A stretch of DNA of 64,000 nucleotides, taken from Euptelea pleiosperma. Taxonomy: Eukaryota > Streptophyta > Magnoliopsida > Ranunculales > Eupteleaceae. Below the pieces are notes generated by a model. The model saw only the letters and a list, made by a program, of their open reading frames with translations, ran no database searches and was not told the origin of the DNA. The stretch covers positions 18,292,248 through 18,356,247 of the forward strand of contig CM068551.1 of NCBI GenBank assembly GCA_035048495.1, written 5' to 3'. Both the position numbers and the translations under genes were made by a program. Positions 23,996 through 36,275 of the stretch are shown one piece after another. Positions within the stretch are counted from its first letter, which is position 1. Each line of letters starts with the position of its first letter.

Positions 23996-26900
23996 TCAGC
24001 GGTAATAGGCCATGTGCCTAGATGATCTAAAAGGAGAGTTATCAAAGGGAGAGGTCTTTTTGAATTGGGTAGGGGGATTGATGAGTTTCTTGTTCTCACC
24101 CTTGGTTTCAGAACGGAGCCAGGACTCGACCACTGAAAGTAGATTGGTGGCATTCTTCAATTCATGAATATTGGAGAGCTTCTCCAACCTCCTAAACTCT
24201 CCATCTTGGATGTAAGCCAAATCTGTTGCCCATGTCTCTAATCCATCAAATATATGTGTTGCATACACAATTGTTGCTCCTCTCTGTAAGGGAATGAAGC
24301 ATCTACATTAAACAAGGGTAATCTGCAAGATGAACCACATTTTAGGAATTACAATGGAGGAAGTCCTTACCTGATCACACTCTTCCTTGAAGAATTCGAG
24401 TAAGTCCATCCTTGCAACAACATCTAGGTCAACTGTAACCTCATCTAGCAACAACACCTGAGGTAGGCTCAATTATGGTCATGGTTAGTGCAAAACTGAA
24501 TGCTGAGAGAACAATGAATTGTTCATACATGTCAATACATGCATATATACGTACACAGCATGAATACAAGATATCACAACCTTCATTACTAAGACACCTC
24601 AAATGCAGAAGCATCTCAATACGGGGTCACACATGCATTCACATACAATTAAATGCATTCTTACCATGAAAAGAAAATTTAAAACTGGCTCAGTCAATGC
24701 GAATAAATTGACCTGATAAAGTCGGTCATTTCTGCTTTTGTGCGGTGTAGGTAGTTTGTATGATCTTTTGGTCGAGCAAGAGATGTTTTGGGAGTCAATT
24801 CAACCCCAAAGCTCATCCTTTAACCCGTAAGAAAAGACTAAAAGCTACACTTTAACAATAAGTGAGAAAAAATAGATTTAGGGGGAGTAGTCACGCTAAT
24901 CCTAAATAACTGGAGTTTCTAAACATGTATGGTGAATCACATAAAACTTTCTTAATAGATGCAAACATCAGGCAACCTGGAAAGGTGTGTACAGCAAGGA
25001 AAACAACATGAATGTGTTTCCGCTTTGATTTGGAGAATATCCAAGTGGCCTGCCAACAGACTAAAGCATAAGAAAGTTTTCCTACTTTAACTCCAGAAGA
25101 TGATAATAAAGTACTAGAAAAAAAATAAAAAAGTATCTTTTGTTTTTTAATTTGACCAGTGTAAATGGACAGTCATGGTCAGCACAAGCCCAACCCAGAA
25201 CTTACGGAGCTTGGCCAGCCGAATGCAGGCTGAAACAACCAACCCAATCCCCATAGAAAAGTGAGATATACAGGCTGGGCCTAAGTCATATTCTAAAAAT
25301 TATAGGCCCAGGCCCAATGCAAGGCTCGTAAGTTCAGACTAAGCCCGCCAAAATCAGGTTGGGTTTGTGTTCCCATTAAGCCAGCCTAGCCCATGTGCTC
25401 CCCTACATGCACACATGAATATGAATACTCAATCACACATGGTTTATAGACTTGTGAGATGGATACAAAAGGGAAGAAAAAAAAACTACCTGGAATGGAT
25501 GAAGAAGACCCATGCAGATTTGGACTCGACGTCGTTGCCCATCGGATACTTTATGCATTCGCCACAGCAGATCAATATCAAGCAGCTCGATCAGCTTCTC
25601 TCTCCTAACAGGATCAATACCTTCAACTGCGAAAATCCAAAAGAGAAAGTAAAACAAAAGGAAAAAAAAACTAGAGTTTACAAGGCAATCTCAGTTTTGT
25701 TGGATCTCAATCCATCAAAGAAAGTCTGTTGCTAAGAGAATATGGAGCAAAAATTCTATTACCCAATGGATTGCCACTATTATGATAGAAAATCTTAAAC
25801 AATCTTACCATTTTGATAGATAGCCATGTTTCTATAGCACTACACTGCCAACTAACATCAAAACAAAGAAGTGCTACACAAAGATAAGCAGTCAATTGGG
25901 ACCCGGTGCAAGTTAAACCAACTAGTAACCTCAATGAGGAAAATATAATTCTGTATTCAGTTCTATGCTGTATAATGTAATTGAGAAAACTAGCCTTGAG
26001 GAAAGGAATGATGGTGTCTCCTGAGGAGTACGTCCTCCTTTAAGGACAACATTGCTAGATGGCCCTCAGGATTCGTTTGGTGCAAATCCTGAGGACCATC
26101 CAACTGTGTGGAACTAAGAAAACGTACTCCTCATGAGGATGCCATCGTGGTTCTTGAGGAAATTGTGATACCAATAAATATTTCCGAATGTCTATGCAAT
26201 AGTAGAATACACACCTCCAAATATCATGTGTTCAGCAGAGAAATCTCCTTGGAGTGGAATCTCCCCCTGAATGTAAGCCAAGAACTAGTAGTGTTAGTTA
26301 TTTATTAAGAATGCATTTATGTTAAAACTTAAAAATGTTATGTAGTGAGGAATTTTTTTTGATTGAAGCAAAAAAATAATATGGTTGATTTAATTAAAGG
26401 GAGATAATGCAAGTATTTGATGCAAAGGACATCATTATAATTATTTGTTTGCAGTTTTGTACAAACATAAATTTTACTTCACTTAAAGCAATGTGGTACA
26501 TATTATGTAATGTACATATGTGAGTTTGTTGGAAATTAGTGAATTTCTTGCATGTCCAAAAATGGCATATAGTTTTAATTAATTTGTTAAAATGAATTTG
26601 GCTTAGAGGCCGCGTTATACGCTTCTTGAAGATAGTCGAAGCTTCCCATTAATTGCAAGGGATATGGCTACCATATCCCCCAGATTCAACTAAGCTAGAC
26701 TCGATCCAATCTCTAACAGCACTTGCACTGTGCCCAAGAGATGAGGTACTTAACCTCCTTTACAGACCCTGAATTTTCAATCATAACAGGATGGGGCCCC
26801 TACAGGCTTAAGTTGTACAGAATCTGTCTCAGATTTTGCTGTAAACGTATAAGCATAGACTTCTGTCCTATTTAATAAAGATTGGTCTCTTGGTAGTTGA

Positions 26901-29900
26901 GCTAATTTAACTCCACATCTCTATTAAAAGTTCCATTGTGTGCAACTTTCCAATGTAGAATAGCTTGTTCACAAGGTAAACCAGTCTCCAACTGGGTCAA
27001 CCCTGAACCCAAGTGGGTCAAACAATCTTTAAGTAGGTCACACATTTTCCAATTGGATCAACCTGACCCATATTGGGAGCCCAATAACCTGATTCACAAA
27101 CCCATGTGCATATTCCCAATGCACCATCTAGAAAGTCCTTTAATCAAATGGTGTGTATTACATTTTGTTCCACACTTCACGTAGACCCGATAAATGGTTG
27201 AAAATAGATTGAGCACTTCATACCCTACACACATACACGTCCAATCGCAAACATGATCGCACCCAAGTCCACCCTCACGCTCATGCACGTGCGAGTGTGT
27301 GCATGCACATGATGCTACTTGCTACATCGTATCGGGAGAGGTAGCTTATTAGTTGACTCCTTACATCTCAATGATAGTTTATAAACTACATATCTTATTT
27401 TAGTTGGTTGATGTGGGAGTATTCCTACTCGCAAGTATAAAGTGAATTCCACTTAGTTATTTGTTTAGTAACTTAAGTGATTGAAGGGTTTAACACCCAA
27501 CAACTACAAGCTTTATTTTATTACTTATTTTATTTAATTTATTTTAAAACATTTAAAATTGATTTAAATGGTGGACAGACCCAAATTAGATGGTATCGAA
27601 TTCAGCCAGATAGAAGATAGTCAAAGCAGATGGTTGGAAAGACCTTTTGATGAGGTGGAAGTGTTGGAAGCTATTAAATCTTTGGGAGGTGACAAGGCTC
27701 CAGGGCTAGATGGGTTTCCATTGGCTTTTTTCTCTTCATGTTGGCCTATTGTGGGAAAGGATTTTATGCGGGTAGTGGAGGATTTTTACCGAGATTCGTG
27801 GCTTGATTGGAGGGCCAATACCACTTTTATCTCCATCATTCCCAAGAAGGATGGAGCTGAATCTCTTGGGGACTTCAGGGCCATCAGTTTGATGGAGCAC
27901 ATATAAAATTATTGCGAAAGTCGGCTGCTAGGCTGAAAGGGGTCTTGGGAAGCATCATATCTCCCTTCCAAGGGGCGTTTGTGGGTGGTCGTCAAATTTT
28001 GGATGGAGTTCTAATTGCTAATGAAGCCATCGACGCCAGACAACGTGGGGGTAATCTGGGTATTATCTGCAAAATAGACTTAGAAAAGGCTTGCGGTTAA
28101 TTGGTAATTCCTTGATTACATGTTGGGCCGCTTGGGTTTCAGAGAGAGATGGAGAAAATGGATTCATATATGCATCTCCACAGTTCGTTTGTCGATCTTA
28201 ATTAACGGGTCTCCAGCAGACTTCTTTAGAAGCTCGAGGGGAATTCGTCAGGGGGATCCCTTATCTCCGTATCTTTTCATCGTTATAGCGGAGGGGATGA
28301 GTCTGTTGGCTTCCAAAGCGGTTGACACATGGAAGGATTCGAAGTTGGGGAGGAGAGCCCCGCCATTTCCCATTTACAATTCGCAGATGACACCATCTTC
28401 TTTCTTGAGGCTTCTAGAAGACAAGCTCAGGTCTTGCGAGGGATCTTGCGATGCTTTGAAGTGGTGTCTGGGCTTCGGATTAACCTCTCCAAAAGTGAAG
28501 TCTTCGGGGTAGGAGAGGTGGAGAATCTGGATGAGATCGCAGCTTGTTTAATTTGTAAAAAAGGAAAACTCCCTATGATGTATCTTGGCCTACCACTGGT
28601 CGCTAGTAGCAGATCGAAGAAGATTTGGGATCCGATTCTTGAACGTATTCAAAGAAGATTGGAACTATAGAGTAACCTCCACATATGGCGTGGGAGTTTG
28701 GAAAGGCAATTCTAAGTTGAAGGAAGAGATCATAAATAGAAGTAAGTTCAAGGTGGGAAACGGGATCCAAGTTAGATTCTAGGAAGATGTTTGGTGTGGG
28801 AAGTTTTCTTTTGTTGAGGACTTTCCCTCTATCTAAGCATTATCTAACCGCAAAGGAGATCTTGTCAGTGACATCGCATCCATAGGGAATGGTATTATCT
28901 CTTAGGATCTGGGGCTTAGAAGGAGAATCAATGATTGGGAAGTGGATACTGTAGCATCTTTATTACATCGGTTAGAAGGGGTTCAACTAGTTGATGGAGT
29001 AGAGGATAGGAGGTGGTGGAACCATGATCCCAAGGGGAGATTCTCGGTCAGATCTTTCTACTCCTCCCTTCTCGACCCTACTCAGGGGAATTTTCCTGCC
29101 AAGCGATTATGGATCACCCCATTCCGTCCAATGTGATCTTCTTCTCTTGGTGTGTTATGCTCGACAAGATTCTTTCAGTTGAGAACCTTAGAAAACGCGG
29201 TTTTCAAATCCCTAATCGCTGCATCTTGTGTCGTCAAGATGAGGAGACCACTAATCATATGCTAATGCATTGTCGCGTGTCCAAGGAGATTTGGGAGCAA
29301 TTTCTTCAGCTATTTGGGGTTTCCTAGGTTTTTCCTCTTTCGGTGTTTGACTTATTAGTTGGATGGCGTGCTAAGGCCTTTTTAGTTTGTGGTCGCATGC
29401 TTGGGAGGATCACCCCCTTTGCCATATGTTGGGAGTTATGGAAGGAGAGAAATAGATGGACTTTTGAAGATAAGGAGGGCAACATTGAGGAAATATTTAT
29501 AAACGTGAAAGCCACCCTTTTATTATTGGGCTTCCACTATTCCCGAGCTAAAGAATTTCATATTTGAAGATTTCATATTCCAGTGGGAGCGTTTGATATC
29601 TTAATCGTGGTTTTTGCTTGGGCTGTAAGGTTTTGGTTGTAGTTTTTTGGCTTTTTCCCTTTGTGCCTCTGCTGTAGTAACGCCTCACCATTTGCACCAT
29701 CCACAAAAGGATCTAGAAATAGTTCTGACGCCAACTTGTTAACCACATCTTCTAGCATATCTCAACTTGCACTGAACTTGACTGTCCAAACATGCCCTAA
29801 GATAACACAATAAGCCTTCTTTATTGGAAGCAACTAATTAAACATCATTGGCAAAGTTAGAATAGAGTTTCATATTATGGAAACATCATCTGAGTACGTA

Positions 29901-32900
29901 GGAGTATCTAGAATGAAATGAAACTTTGCTACAAGCTCATTCACTTGTCACTTTTTTTTCTGATCGGTAAAAGGAAATATATTAAGAGGAGGGCTGAGGT
30001 GGTGCATTCAAACAGGCCCTTAATTTGTAATGCGTACATTTTCTTTCTTATTTTAGGAATTTTTACATTCTGATATCCCAAATAAAACTTAGGGGTTGAA
30101 GATTGTGTTCAGATGGGTTTGATTTGCTACCTCTTTTTTGATTGGTAAATAAGCATTTTGGTATTTAAAATAGAGACGAGGCATTAATTAAGATCGATGG
30201 ATAGGAGATAATCCGAAGCGATCATTTTCATTAACTCCTCTACTTTATTATGCATAAGGGGGGATGAATTAAGGAGGATTATAATTGAGTGGCTGAGTTG
30301 GAGATGTGCTTCTAGAGTGTTATGTGGTCGAGGTATATAGATTATACTTGAGGAAAATTTTATAAAACAACCATAAGACCAGTTGCACTTTATGGAGGGA
30401 CATATTGAGCAATCAAGAAATAACATATGCATAGAATTAATGTAGTTGAGATGAGGATGTTGAGATAGATGAATAGTAAGACGAGGAAGAAAAATTGAAA
30501 AATGAGCGCATTCAAGGGAATTTAGGAATAATTTCAATGGGCAATAAGATAAAGAAGAGTCATTTGAGATGATTTGATCACGTGCAATGGACATTGACAG
30601 CATCAATGAGGAGCGCACCAAAGCATATTTAAGGCTCTAAAAAGTAGAGGGAAACACCAAAATGGGCATGGATCGAGGTAGTGAGAAAGGAATTGAAGGC
30701 GTATGCAGTAACAGAATATATGACCCTAGATAAAATGGAAGGGCGGAACAAGATCCGTATAGTATAGTGTACTTGAAAAATTGGATCAAGGGTTTGGATG
30801 CTGATGATCATGGTAAAAATAAAAGGAAAGCCACACCGATGTACAAAGTATTCCTACAAGCCCCCATGTTGCCAACAGAAGTTGCAAAACAGTGAGCAGG
30901 ATGATGAGTTAGGGTTAAGTACAATTACACACATCCCTATAATTCACTTATAAGATATACATAGTTCGCAAATCTCCAAGGCCTTTCTTCGCCCCTCGAG
31001 AAGCCCAATAGAGGCCCAACAGAGAACTTCATTAAAATCATCTTTAATCATGAGTTGACTGTAAAACATATCTTAGGAAATCTTCAAACCTTCCAACTAA
31101 GCCAAACATACCACTTTGTTCCCAATGAGCTTCTATGCACACAAGGCAATGGTAAAGTAACTCGAACCATCTCCACAGATTGTTCTGACCTTTTTTTTCT
31201 CGATAACATAGGGTGTCCCCACCCCCTTTTTTGGAAGTAGGACTAATCCCTGCCCAGTCGCCATAAACTGGTGTATCGGGTAAAATCGCGGGGTTTTATT
31301 CCCCTCATGGAGACTCGATCTCACGACCTTGGGGAGGTCACCCAAGTCGCTCAACCACTGCTCCAGCCCCCAGGTGCAGTAGATATGACTAATTCTAGCC
31401 AATAGAGCAAGTAGGAAAAGGCTAATATGCCTTTATGGAATGCAAAAATATCCACGATATACTATTGTAACCGTATACTGTCCGCACTACATACAAAATC
31501 TTGGGTCAATCTCTATTGGCGTGCTTAAGGTTAAACCAATCAGTCATACTAGCTACTTGACTCTTGCAAGAGACCTCCTATAACTTGTAAGTTGCTCTTT
31601 ATTTACAAATGTATATGATCTCAAAAAAAGAAATCAAGTAAATCCATTGAATGGCATATCACGAGTAGGAAAAAAGGATAAAGAAAAACTTACAGCAGAA
31701 CCAACGGTTTTACTCCAAGAGCCTCCCAAATAGGCTAGATCACCACTACAGACGAGTTGTGTATCGTGAAAAGCAGAGCTATTTAATACCCGTACGACAT
31801 CTCTTCCTCCAACCAAATGCTTGCCCGCCAGAATCTTCAACAAAGTAGTCTTCCCTGCAAGAGCATTGATTAGCATAATTCATACAAGAAAAATGGAGTA
31901 CAGTAACAAGCATTGTATACCAACTACAAAACAATATCACAAACTTCTCGGTGGAAAAGAAGTACTACGTAACCAGACTTGTTGTTCCATGCATGACCAA
32001 TGAGTTTGAGCATCTCATTTTGCTTAAAATGTCAGTACGACCTCATTGTTGCGAAAAAAAAAAAACACTTACATAAAGCAGTAGACCATGCAACTAGAAA
32101 CCGTGCATTGCAAACGAACTAACACATGTACAGGTTAAAGTATTCCAGACAATAACTTACCCAATCTTAATCCCCTTTGGTTTTGTGGCTCAGATTAAAA
32201 ACGATTATTATTAAAAGACCATTTGATTGGAAAAAATTGTGCCCAGAACAGTTGCTTAATGAACCAACATAGAGGAAAAGGGTAATTGAAAAAAAAATGA
32301 TCCTCTCAAGTACATGGCATTAAAAAAGGGGTAGTTGAATCTGAATATCACGTAATTTGGTGGATCACAGCAGAATCCGTGCAACTGAGGAGCTCCTTGA
32401 AGATTGAGCAATATAAATTCAACAAACAGGTGCGAGAAACTCCAAATGATTGTAATATTCAGGAACATATGAAGTTAGTTTAATAAATATCAAACAATTT
32501 TAAAACCCTAAAATGCATTATTTCCGATTCCTTCACTTGAAAGATGTTACCGAAACAGATAATTACATCCAGGTTTCTTGTACAGATAACGAATAACAGA
32601 TCAAAGCATCCATCACAATAAATTACTAGCAATTAGGGTAAAAGGGCTAACAATTACTCTAAACGGCAATAAAATTCATGAACATAAGTGTTTTCTAAGA
32701 AGAAAACTTCAAAACATGGGGCAAACAAAGGGGAAATCAAAGAATTAGATTTGAAGGAACGTACCGGATCCATTTGCGCCAACGAGAAGACATCGAGAAC
32801 CAGGAGAGATCTTGAGATTGAAATTGGCGAAAAATGGAGGTTGGCCTTCGTAGGCGAAATGCAGACCAGAGACTTCAATGCTGCATGAACTCTCCTCTTC

Positions 32901-32927
32901 TCCCATTTGCAGAGCTTCTTTCCCCAT
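23996..32927 (-). CDS. ABCI19: Soluble ABC protein, ABC transporter I family (ABCI19/20/21 group)
   Basis: Six exons: 32927-32765, 31854-31694, 26266-26215, 25626-25490, 24457-24371 and 24283-23996. Together they are 888 nt in one frame, 295 residues plus stop, with GT-AG at every junction. It is one nucleotide-binding domain without membrane segments. Walker A GANGSGKTT at 50-58; [20 protein letters not shown] at 87-106; [14 protein letters not shown] at 112-125; signature region [14 protein letters not shown] at 152-165, replacing classical LSGGQ; Walker [13 protein letters not shown] at 172-183; H-loop histidine 210 in YATHIF. Length fits the family (about 280-330). Known members are cytosolic or ER-associated soluble ABC proteins, linked in Arabidopsis to cytokinin responses. 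The start could also be Met8 (ATG at 32906). The C-terminal tail from about residue 265 is variable. Intron 2 (5.4 kb) holds the transposons. The symbol rests on gene order, so ABCI20 or ABCI21 remain possible. Confidence 0.93.
26010..26145. mobile_element. Short palindromic repeat beside ABC exon 3
   Basis: Arms are GATGGTGTCTCCTGAGGAG with TACGTCC, and AACGTACTCCTCATGAGGA with TGCCATC. An inner hairpin is GATGGCCCTCAGGATT / AATCCTGAGGACCATC. It lies in intron 3, 70 bp from the end of exon 3 at 26215. Confidence 0.6.
27568..29660 (+). mobile_element. L1-type LINE relic in ABC intron 2, opposite strand
   Basis: Broken ORF2 pieces in order: [20 protein letters not shown] (reverse-transcriptase start, 27660-27720); [40 protein letters not shown] (28240-28300); [16 protein letters not shown], the catalytic-type FADD, in another frame near 28375; the zinc-binding region [14 protein letters not shown] (29040) to [18 protein letters not shown] (29220-29275); then [20 protein letters not shown] (29414-29470). 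Several frameshifts and stops make it dead. It is 5'-truncated, and no endonuclease is present. Confidence 0.9.
30170..30815 (+). mobile_element. RTE-type LINE, 3' end relic in ABC intron 2
   Basis: Degraded translation keeps [18 protein letters not shown] and [13 protein letters not shown] pieces, as in RTE reverse-transcriptase C-termini. It ends with a GATGCTGATGATCATGG-type tail near 30798, as RTE elements do. It is related to the better copy at 42152-44945. A small L1-tail fragment (TGATCGGTAAAAGGAAATAT) lies at 29960-29980. Confidence 0.65.
31191..31372 (-). mobile_element. tRNA-derived SINE in ABC intron 2
   Basis: On the minus strand, an A box TGGAGCAGTGG (31365-31355) and a B box AGATCGAGTCTCC (31321-31309) sit at tRNA-like spacing, followed by a body that ends in an A-rich tail (GAGAAAAAAAAGG, about 31203-31190). 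This layout is that of plant SINEs with an internal RNA polymerase III promoter. Target duplications were not identified. Confidence 0.7.
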
Positions 32928-33100
32928 TTGAAGATACTACAGCGCTTCCTTGATTTGTTTTTGGTCTTTATATACGTATCTGTGCACCTACTACAAACTA
33001 TCAGGATCTCGACACGTGTACACTTGATACTTCGTCTACTTGGATCTACCATGTCCTTACACATGTAAACTGTCCAGGCGTACAACAAGTTCAAACTATC

Positions 33101-33506
33101 GAGTAAAACTTCTGTCGCAGCGTTCTGACAGATGCTTCTGTCACAACGTAAAACAAAAGCCATGTGGCAGACTATTAGTGGATATTGACCGTATAGATGT
33201 TTGTTCAGTCCCTCGGTGGACCTTTAAACCAAAACTCAGCATGATTAGTGATTTCTAAGTGATTCGATTGAAGTTATTTTCTTGGGTTGATTTTAACGGT
33301 AGGAATTTGAGCATTATTGAGCGGTATGTGGGTGCAAATATTCAATGTCTGCAAATCACTAATCAGACTGATTTTTGGTTCATAAGTCCACCGAGGGACT
33401 GGCCAAACATCCATACGGTCATCGTTCACTAATTATATTCCACGTGGCTTGCATTTTGCGTTGTGACAGAAGCTTCTGTCAGAACGCTGTGACAGAAGTT
33501 TTACGC
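33101..33506. mobile_element. Family A MITE in the ABC gene promoter region
   Basis: Long ends: GAGTAAAACTTCTGTCGCAG with CGTTCTGACAGATGCTTCTG, and CAGAAGCTTCTGTCAGAACG with CTGTGACAGAAGTTTTACGC. Flanks CAAACTATC (33092-33100) and CAAACTAAT (33507-33515) agree at 7 of 9. Family A core arms lie inside. Its left end is only 174 bp upstream of the ABC start codon, so it occupies the proximal promoter and may supply promoter or leader sequence. Confidence 0.8.
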
Positions 33507-33544
33507 CAAACTAATGACTGCTCATGCTGTGGTCCATCATGAAT

Positions 33545-33815
33545 ATTTCGGGCCCACTGACTCCATAAATATTTGGCCCACATCTTGGTGGACCCACACA
33601 CCAAAACTCAGCGTGATTGGTGATTTCAAGCAGTAGGATTTGAGCACTTTTTATCATGGGCTGTATGAACATGCCTATGAAGTGGTTCCAAGCCCATGAT
33701 GAAAAAGTGTTCAAATTCAATGGCTAGAAATCACTAATCACGCTGATTTTTGGTGCGTGGGTCCACCAAGATGTGGGCCAAATATTTATGGAGTCAGTGG
33801 GCCCGAAAGAGTCTA
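33545..33815. mobile_element. Palindromic element, GGGCCCACTGACTCC type
   Basis: Highly similar arms: TCGGGCCCACTGACTCCATA with AATATTTGGCCCACATCTTG, and CAAGATGTGGGCCAAATATT with TATGGAGTCAGTGGGCCCGA. The two arms pair over about 90 bp, which suggests a fairly recent insertion. Related to 13020. Confidence 0.75.
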
Positions 33816-34042
33816 CTACATGGTGTCACCCAAGAAAGGCCTTCGCTCTTTAATAAGTAGAATAGATAATTTTGTAATGCAAAATTTTAGTTCTCGCAAG
33901 TTATAACTCTTATTTTTCTATTTGAAAAATATTCTTTTTAGAAAAAAAAAAAAAAAAGGTTTTTTTTATGCCAAACGCTTTAGATGACCTTATAAAAATA
34001 TTTTCTAAATAAAAATACTTTTCAACTTATATAATAATTTTT

Positions 34043-35089
34043 GGGTGGCATTAATTGCACACACCTTTTTTTGAGTTACACCCACCCCTACCCACCCCTT
34101 AGTGTGTGCAAATAAGTTATAAAAAAGAAAAAAAAATAAAAACAAAAACAAAAAAACTCCACCACCGAGAGGAGGAGGAGGGGCTTCTCCTAGTGGCCTC
34201 CCCTTCGTCCTTTTCTCCTGGCGGCCTCCCCTTCCTCCTCTTCTTCTTCTACTTCGAGCGGCTTCTTCTTCCTCTTCCTCCTCCTCTTATTTTTCTCCAA
34301 CCGGACTCATCTTCTTCTCTAAGAGAGAGAGAGAGAGAGAGAGAAGAAGAAGAGGAGGAAGATGAGGGAGGGAGAGATCTCTTTCTCCCCCTCTCCATAA
34401 AGAAAAATTCGCTCCGTATCAGTAACGCAGGGTGGACATGGCTTTGGCCATGTCAGCAGCGGGCTACCGATATGGCCAAAGCCATGTCCACCCTATGTTA
34501 CCGATATGAAGTGAATTTTTTTTTTTTACGGAGAGAGAGATAGGGAAAGGGAGATGGAGGGAGGGAGGAAGAGAGAGAGAGAGAGAGAGAGAGAAGAAGA
34601 AGAAGAGAAGGAGAAGGAAGATGAGGGAGGGAGAGATCTCTTTCTCCCCCTCTCCGTAAAAAAAAATTCGCTCCGTATCGGTAACGCAGGGTGGACATGG
34701 CTTTGGCCATATCGGTAGCCCGCCACCCTGCGTTACCGTTACAGAGATAAATTTTTTTTTTTTTTTTTTACGGAGAAAGAGATAGGGAGAGGAAGATGGA
34801 GGGAGGAAGGGAGACACACACAGAGAATAGGAGGAGGAAGAGGAAGCCGCCCGAAGAAGAAGAAGAGGAGGCTGCCCAGAGAAGAAGAGGAGGCCTGCCA
34901 CCCACCACTAGGTAAGAGAGAGAGAGGGAGGGAGGGAGTGGTGGTGGTGGTGTAGTGGTGGTGAAGAAGAAGAGGACGGTGGTGGAGAGTTCCTCTTCGT
35001 TCGGTTTTTTTTTTTCTTTTAAACTTTGGGTATGTGCAGATAAGTTGTGGGTGTTACTACAAAAAAGGTGTGTGCAATTAACACCACCC
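34043..35089. mobile_element. 1047-bp non-autonomous TIR element with purine-rich interior
   Basis: Ends are GGGTGGCATTAATTGCACAC and GTGTGCAATTAACACCACCC. TAATTTTT flanks both sides (34035-34042, 35090-35097), an exact 8-bp duplication as in hAT-type insertion. The interior has long GAGAGA/CTCTCT and GAAGAAG tracts. A block of about 85 bp containing GTAACGCAGGGTGGACATGG is found twice (near 34370-34460 and 34628-34715). Strong hairpins pair GGTGGACATGGCTTTGGCCA with TGGCCAAAGCCATGTCCACC. Long open frames here are low-complexity artefacts. It lies immediately left of the NLR relic. Confidence 0.8.
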
Positions 35090-35102
35090 TAATTTTTTTA
35101 TA

Positions 35103-36275
35103 AACTGCAGGAGACTGAAAACTTTGGTGCACGACCTCGTGCATGATCTTGCACATTCCGTTATAGTGAATAATGAATGTTCTATCGTTAAGGATGACAA
35201 AGTAGAGAATGCTTCCAACAAAATTACCTCAATCTGTAAGCAACCTAGAAATTTGAAGAGTTTGATACTGGTAGGTTATTATAGGCAAGGTTTAAAAGGG
35301 GCCGTTACCATTTTTTCCCTTATAACGAATTGTAACGCTCAGGGGCAAAATGAAAAATAATGGAAAATATCGATAAATAACGGAAACGACGAAAAAAATT
35401 GCGCTGAAATTCAAATTTTGAAATTTCAAATTTTCAAAAACGAAAAATAATGGAATATAACGATTGTTTTTTCGCACTTTTTCCAAAAAAAAAAAAAAAA
35501 CAGTGGTCATTAGTTTCGTTGTGACGGAAAATAATGGCGTTATAACGAAAATAATGGCCGTTATTTTATTTTTTTTGCATTTTAACGGTACATAACGTAA
35601 TGGGTGAGGTCCGAATCCGTTATAACAGCCGTTATTTTCGTTATAACGACCATTTTTAAAACCATGGGTATAGGCTTAAAAATATGCTCAAACACATGGG
35701 GAACATTAGCAGCCTAGCCTAGACACCTAGACATTACTGAATGCATTTCATTAACTCACATGTCAATTGGGATTGGACAATTGAGTTGCCTCCAAACATT
35801 AAGCATCTTCATTGTAGGCCAGAAGAGTAGATGGTGTGTAAGAGAATTGCAAGGTCTAAACCTCAAAGGTAAACTCAACATAAAAGGTCTTGAGCATGTG
35901 AGAAATATAATGGATGCTAAGGAAGCTGATCTGATAATGAAGGAGAGGCTTTGCTCATTAAAACTGTCATTGCCGGATGATGGTGATGGTGATGGTTACT
36001 TGCAAGAAAACATTGAAGAGGTGCTACAGTCTCACCCAAATATAAAACTATTGGAGATACCGAGTTCCAATGGTGTGAATCTTCCAAGTTGGATGGATGA
36101 TTCGTTACTCTTTAATTTCGTTGAGATTCAACTCAGTGCCTGTAGAAGATATGGAAGTCTTCCACCCCTTGGGCAACAACCCCACCTTAAGGTCTTCCGT
36201 ATAAATGGAATGTCTTTCGTGACACACATCGGCAAAGAGCTGTACAGGGAGACATCCGTTTTTGAAAACAATTTT
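35103..36275 (+). pseudogene. CC-NBS-LRR (NLR) disease-resistance gene relic
   Basis: Two pieces remain. 35116-35285 reads LVHDLVHDLAHSV then ITSICKQPRNLKSLILV, the end of the NB-ARC domain with its MHD motif and the NLR linker; the usual Met is Val here (VHD). After a 380-bp element, 35670-36275 gives HLDITECISLTHMSIGIGQL, CLQTLSIFIVGQ, LKGKLNIKGLEHVRNI, MKERLCSLKLSL and LLEIPSSNGVNLPSWM, typical LRR sequence of RGA-type NLRs. An in-frame TAG lies in GCAGCCTAGCCTAGA (near 35710). The P-loop part of the NBS and the rest of the LRR are absent; the right side is cut by a family B element at about 36262. It is not functional as it stands. Confidence 0.85.
35287..35666. mobile_element. TTATAACG-family TIR element inside the NLR relic
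   Basis: It starts AAGGTTTAAAAGGGGCCGTT and ends GACCATTTTTAAAACCATG. Flanks ATTATAGGC (35278-35286) and GGTATAGGC (35667-35675) agree at 7 of 9. It separates the MHD-linker piece from the LRR piece, so this insertion split the NLR relic. Confidence 0.75.

Noticed and set aside
34106..34901. Several 145-codon frames on both strands
   Set aside because: They are low-complexity Ser/Leu/Glu-rich translations of GA/CT tracts inside a TIR element.
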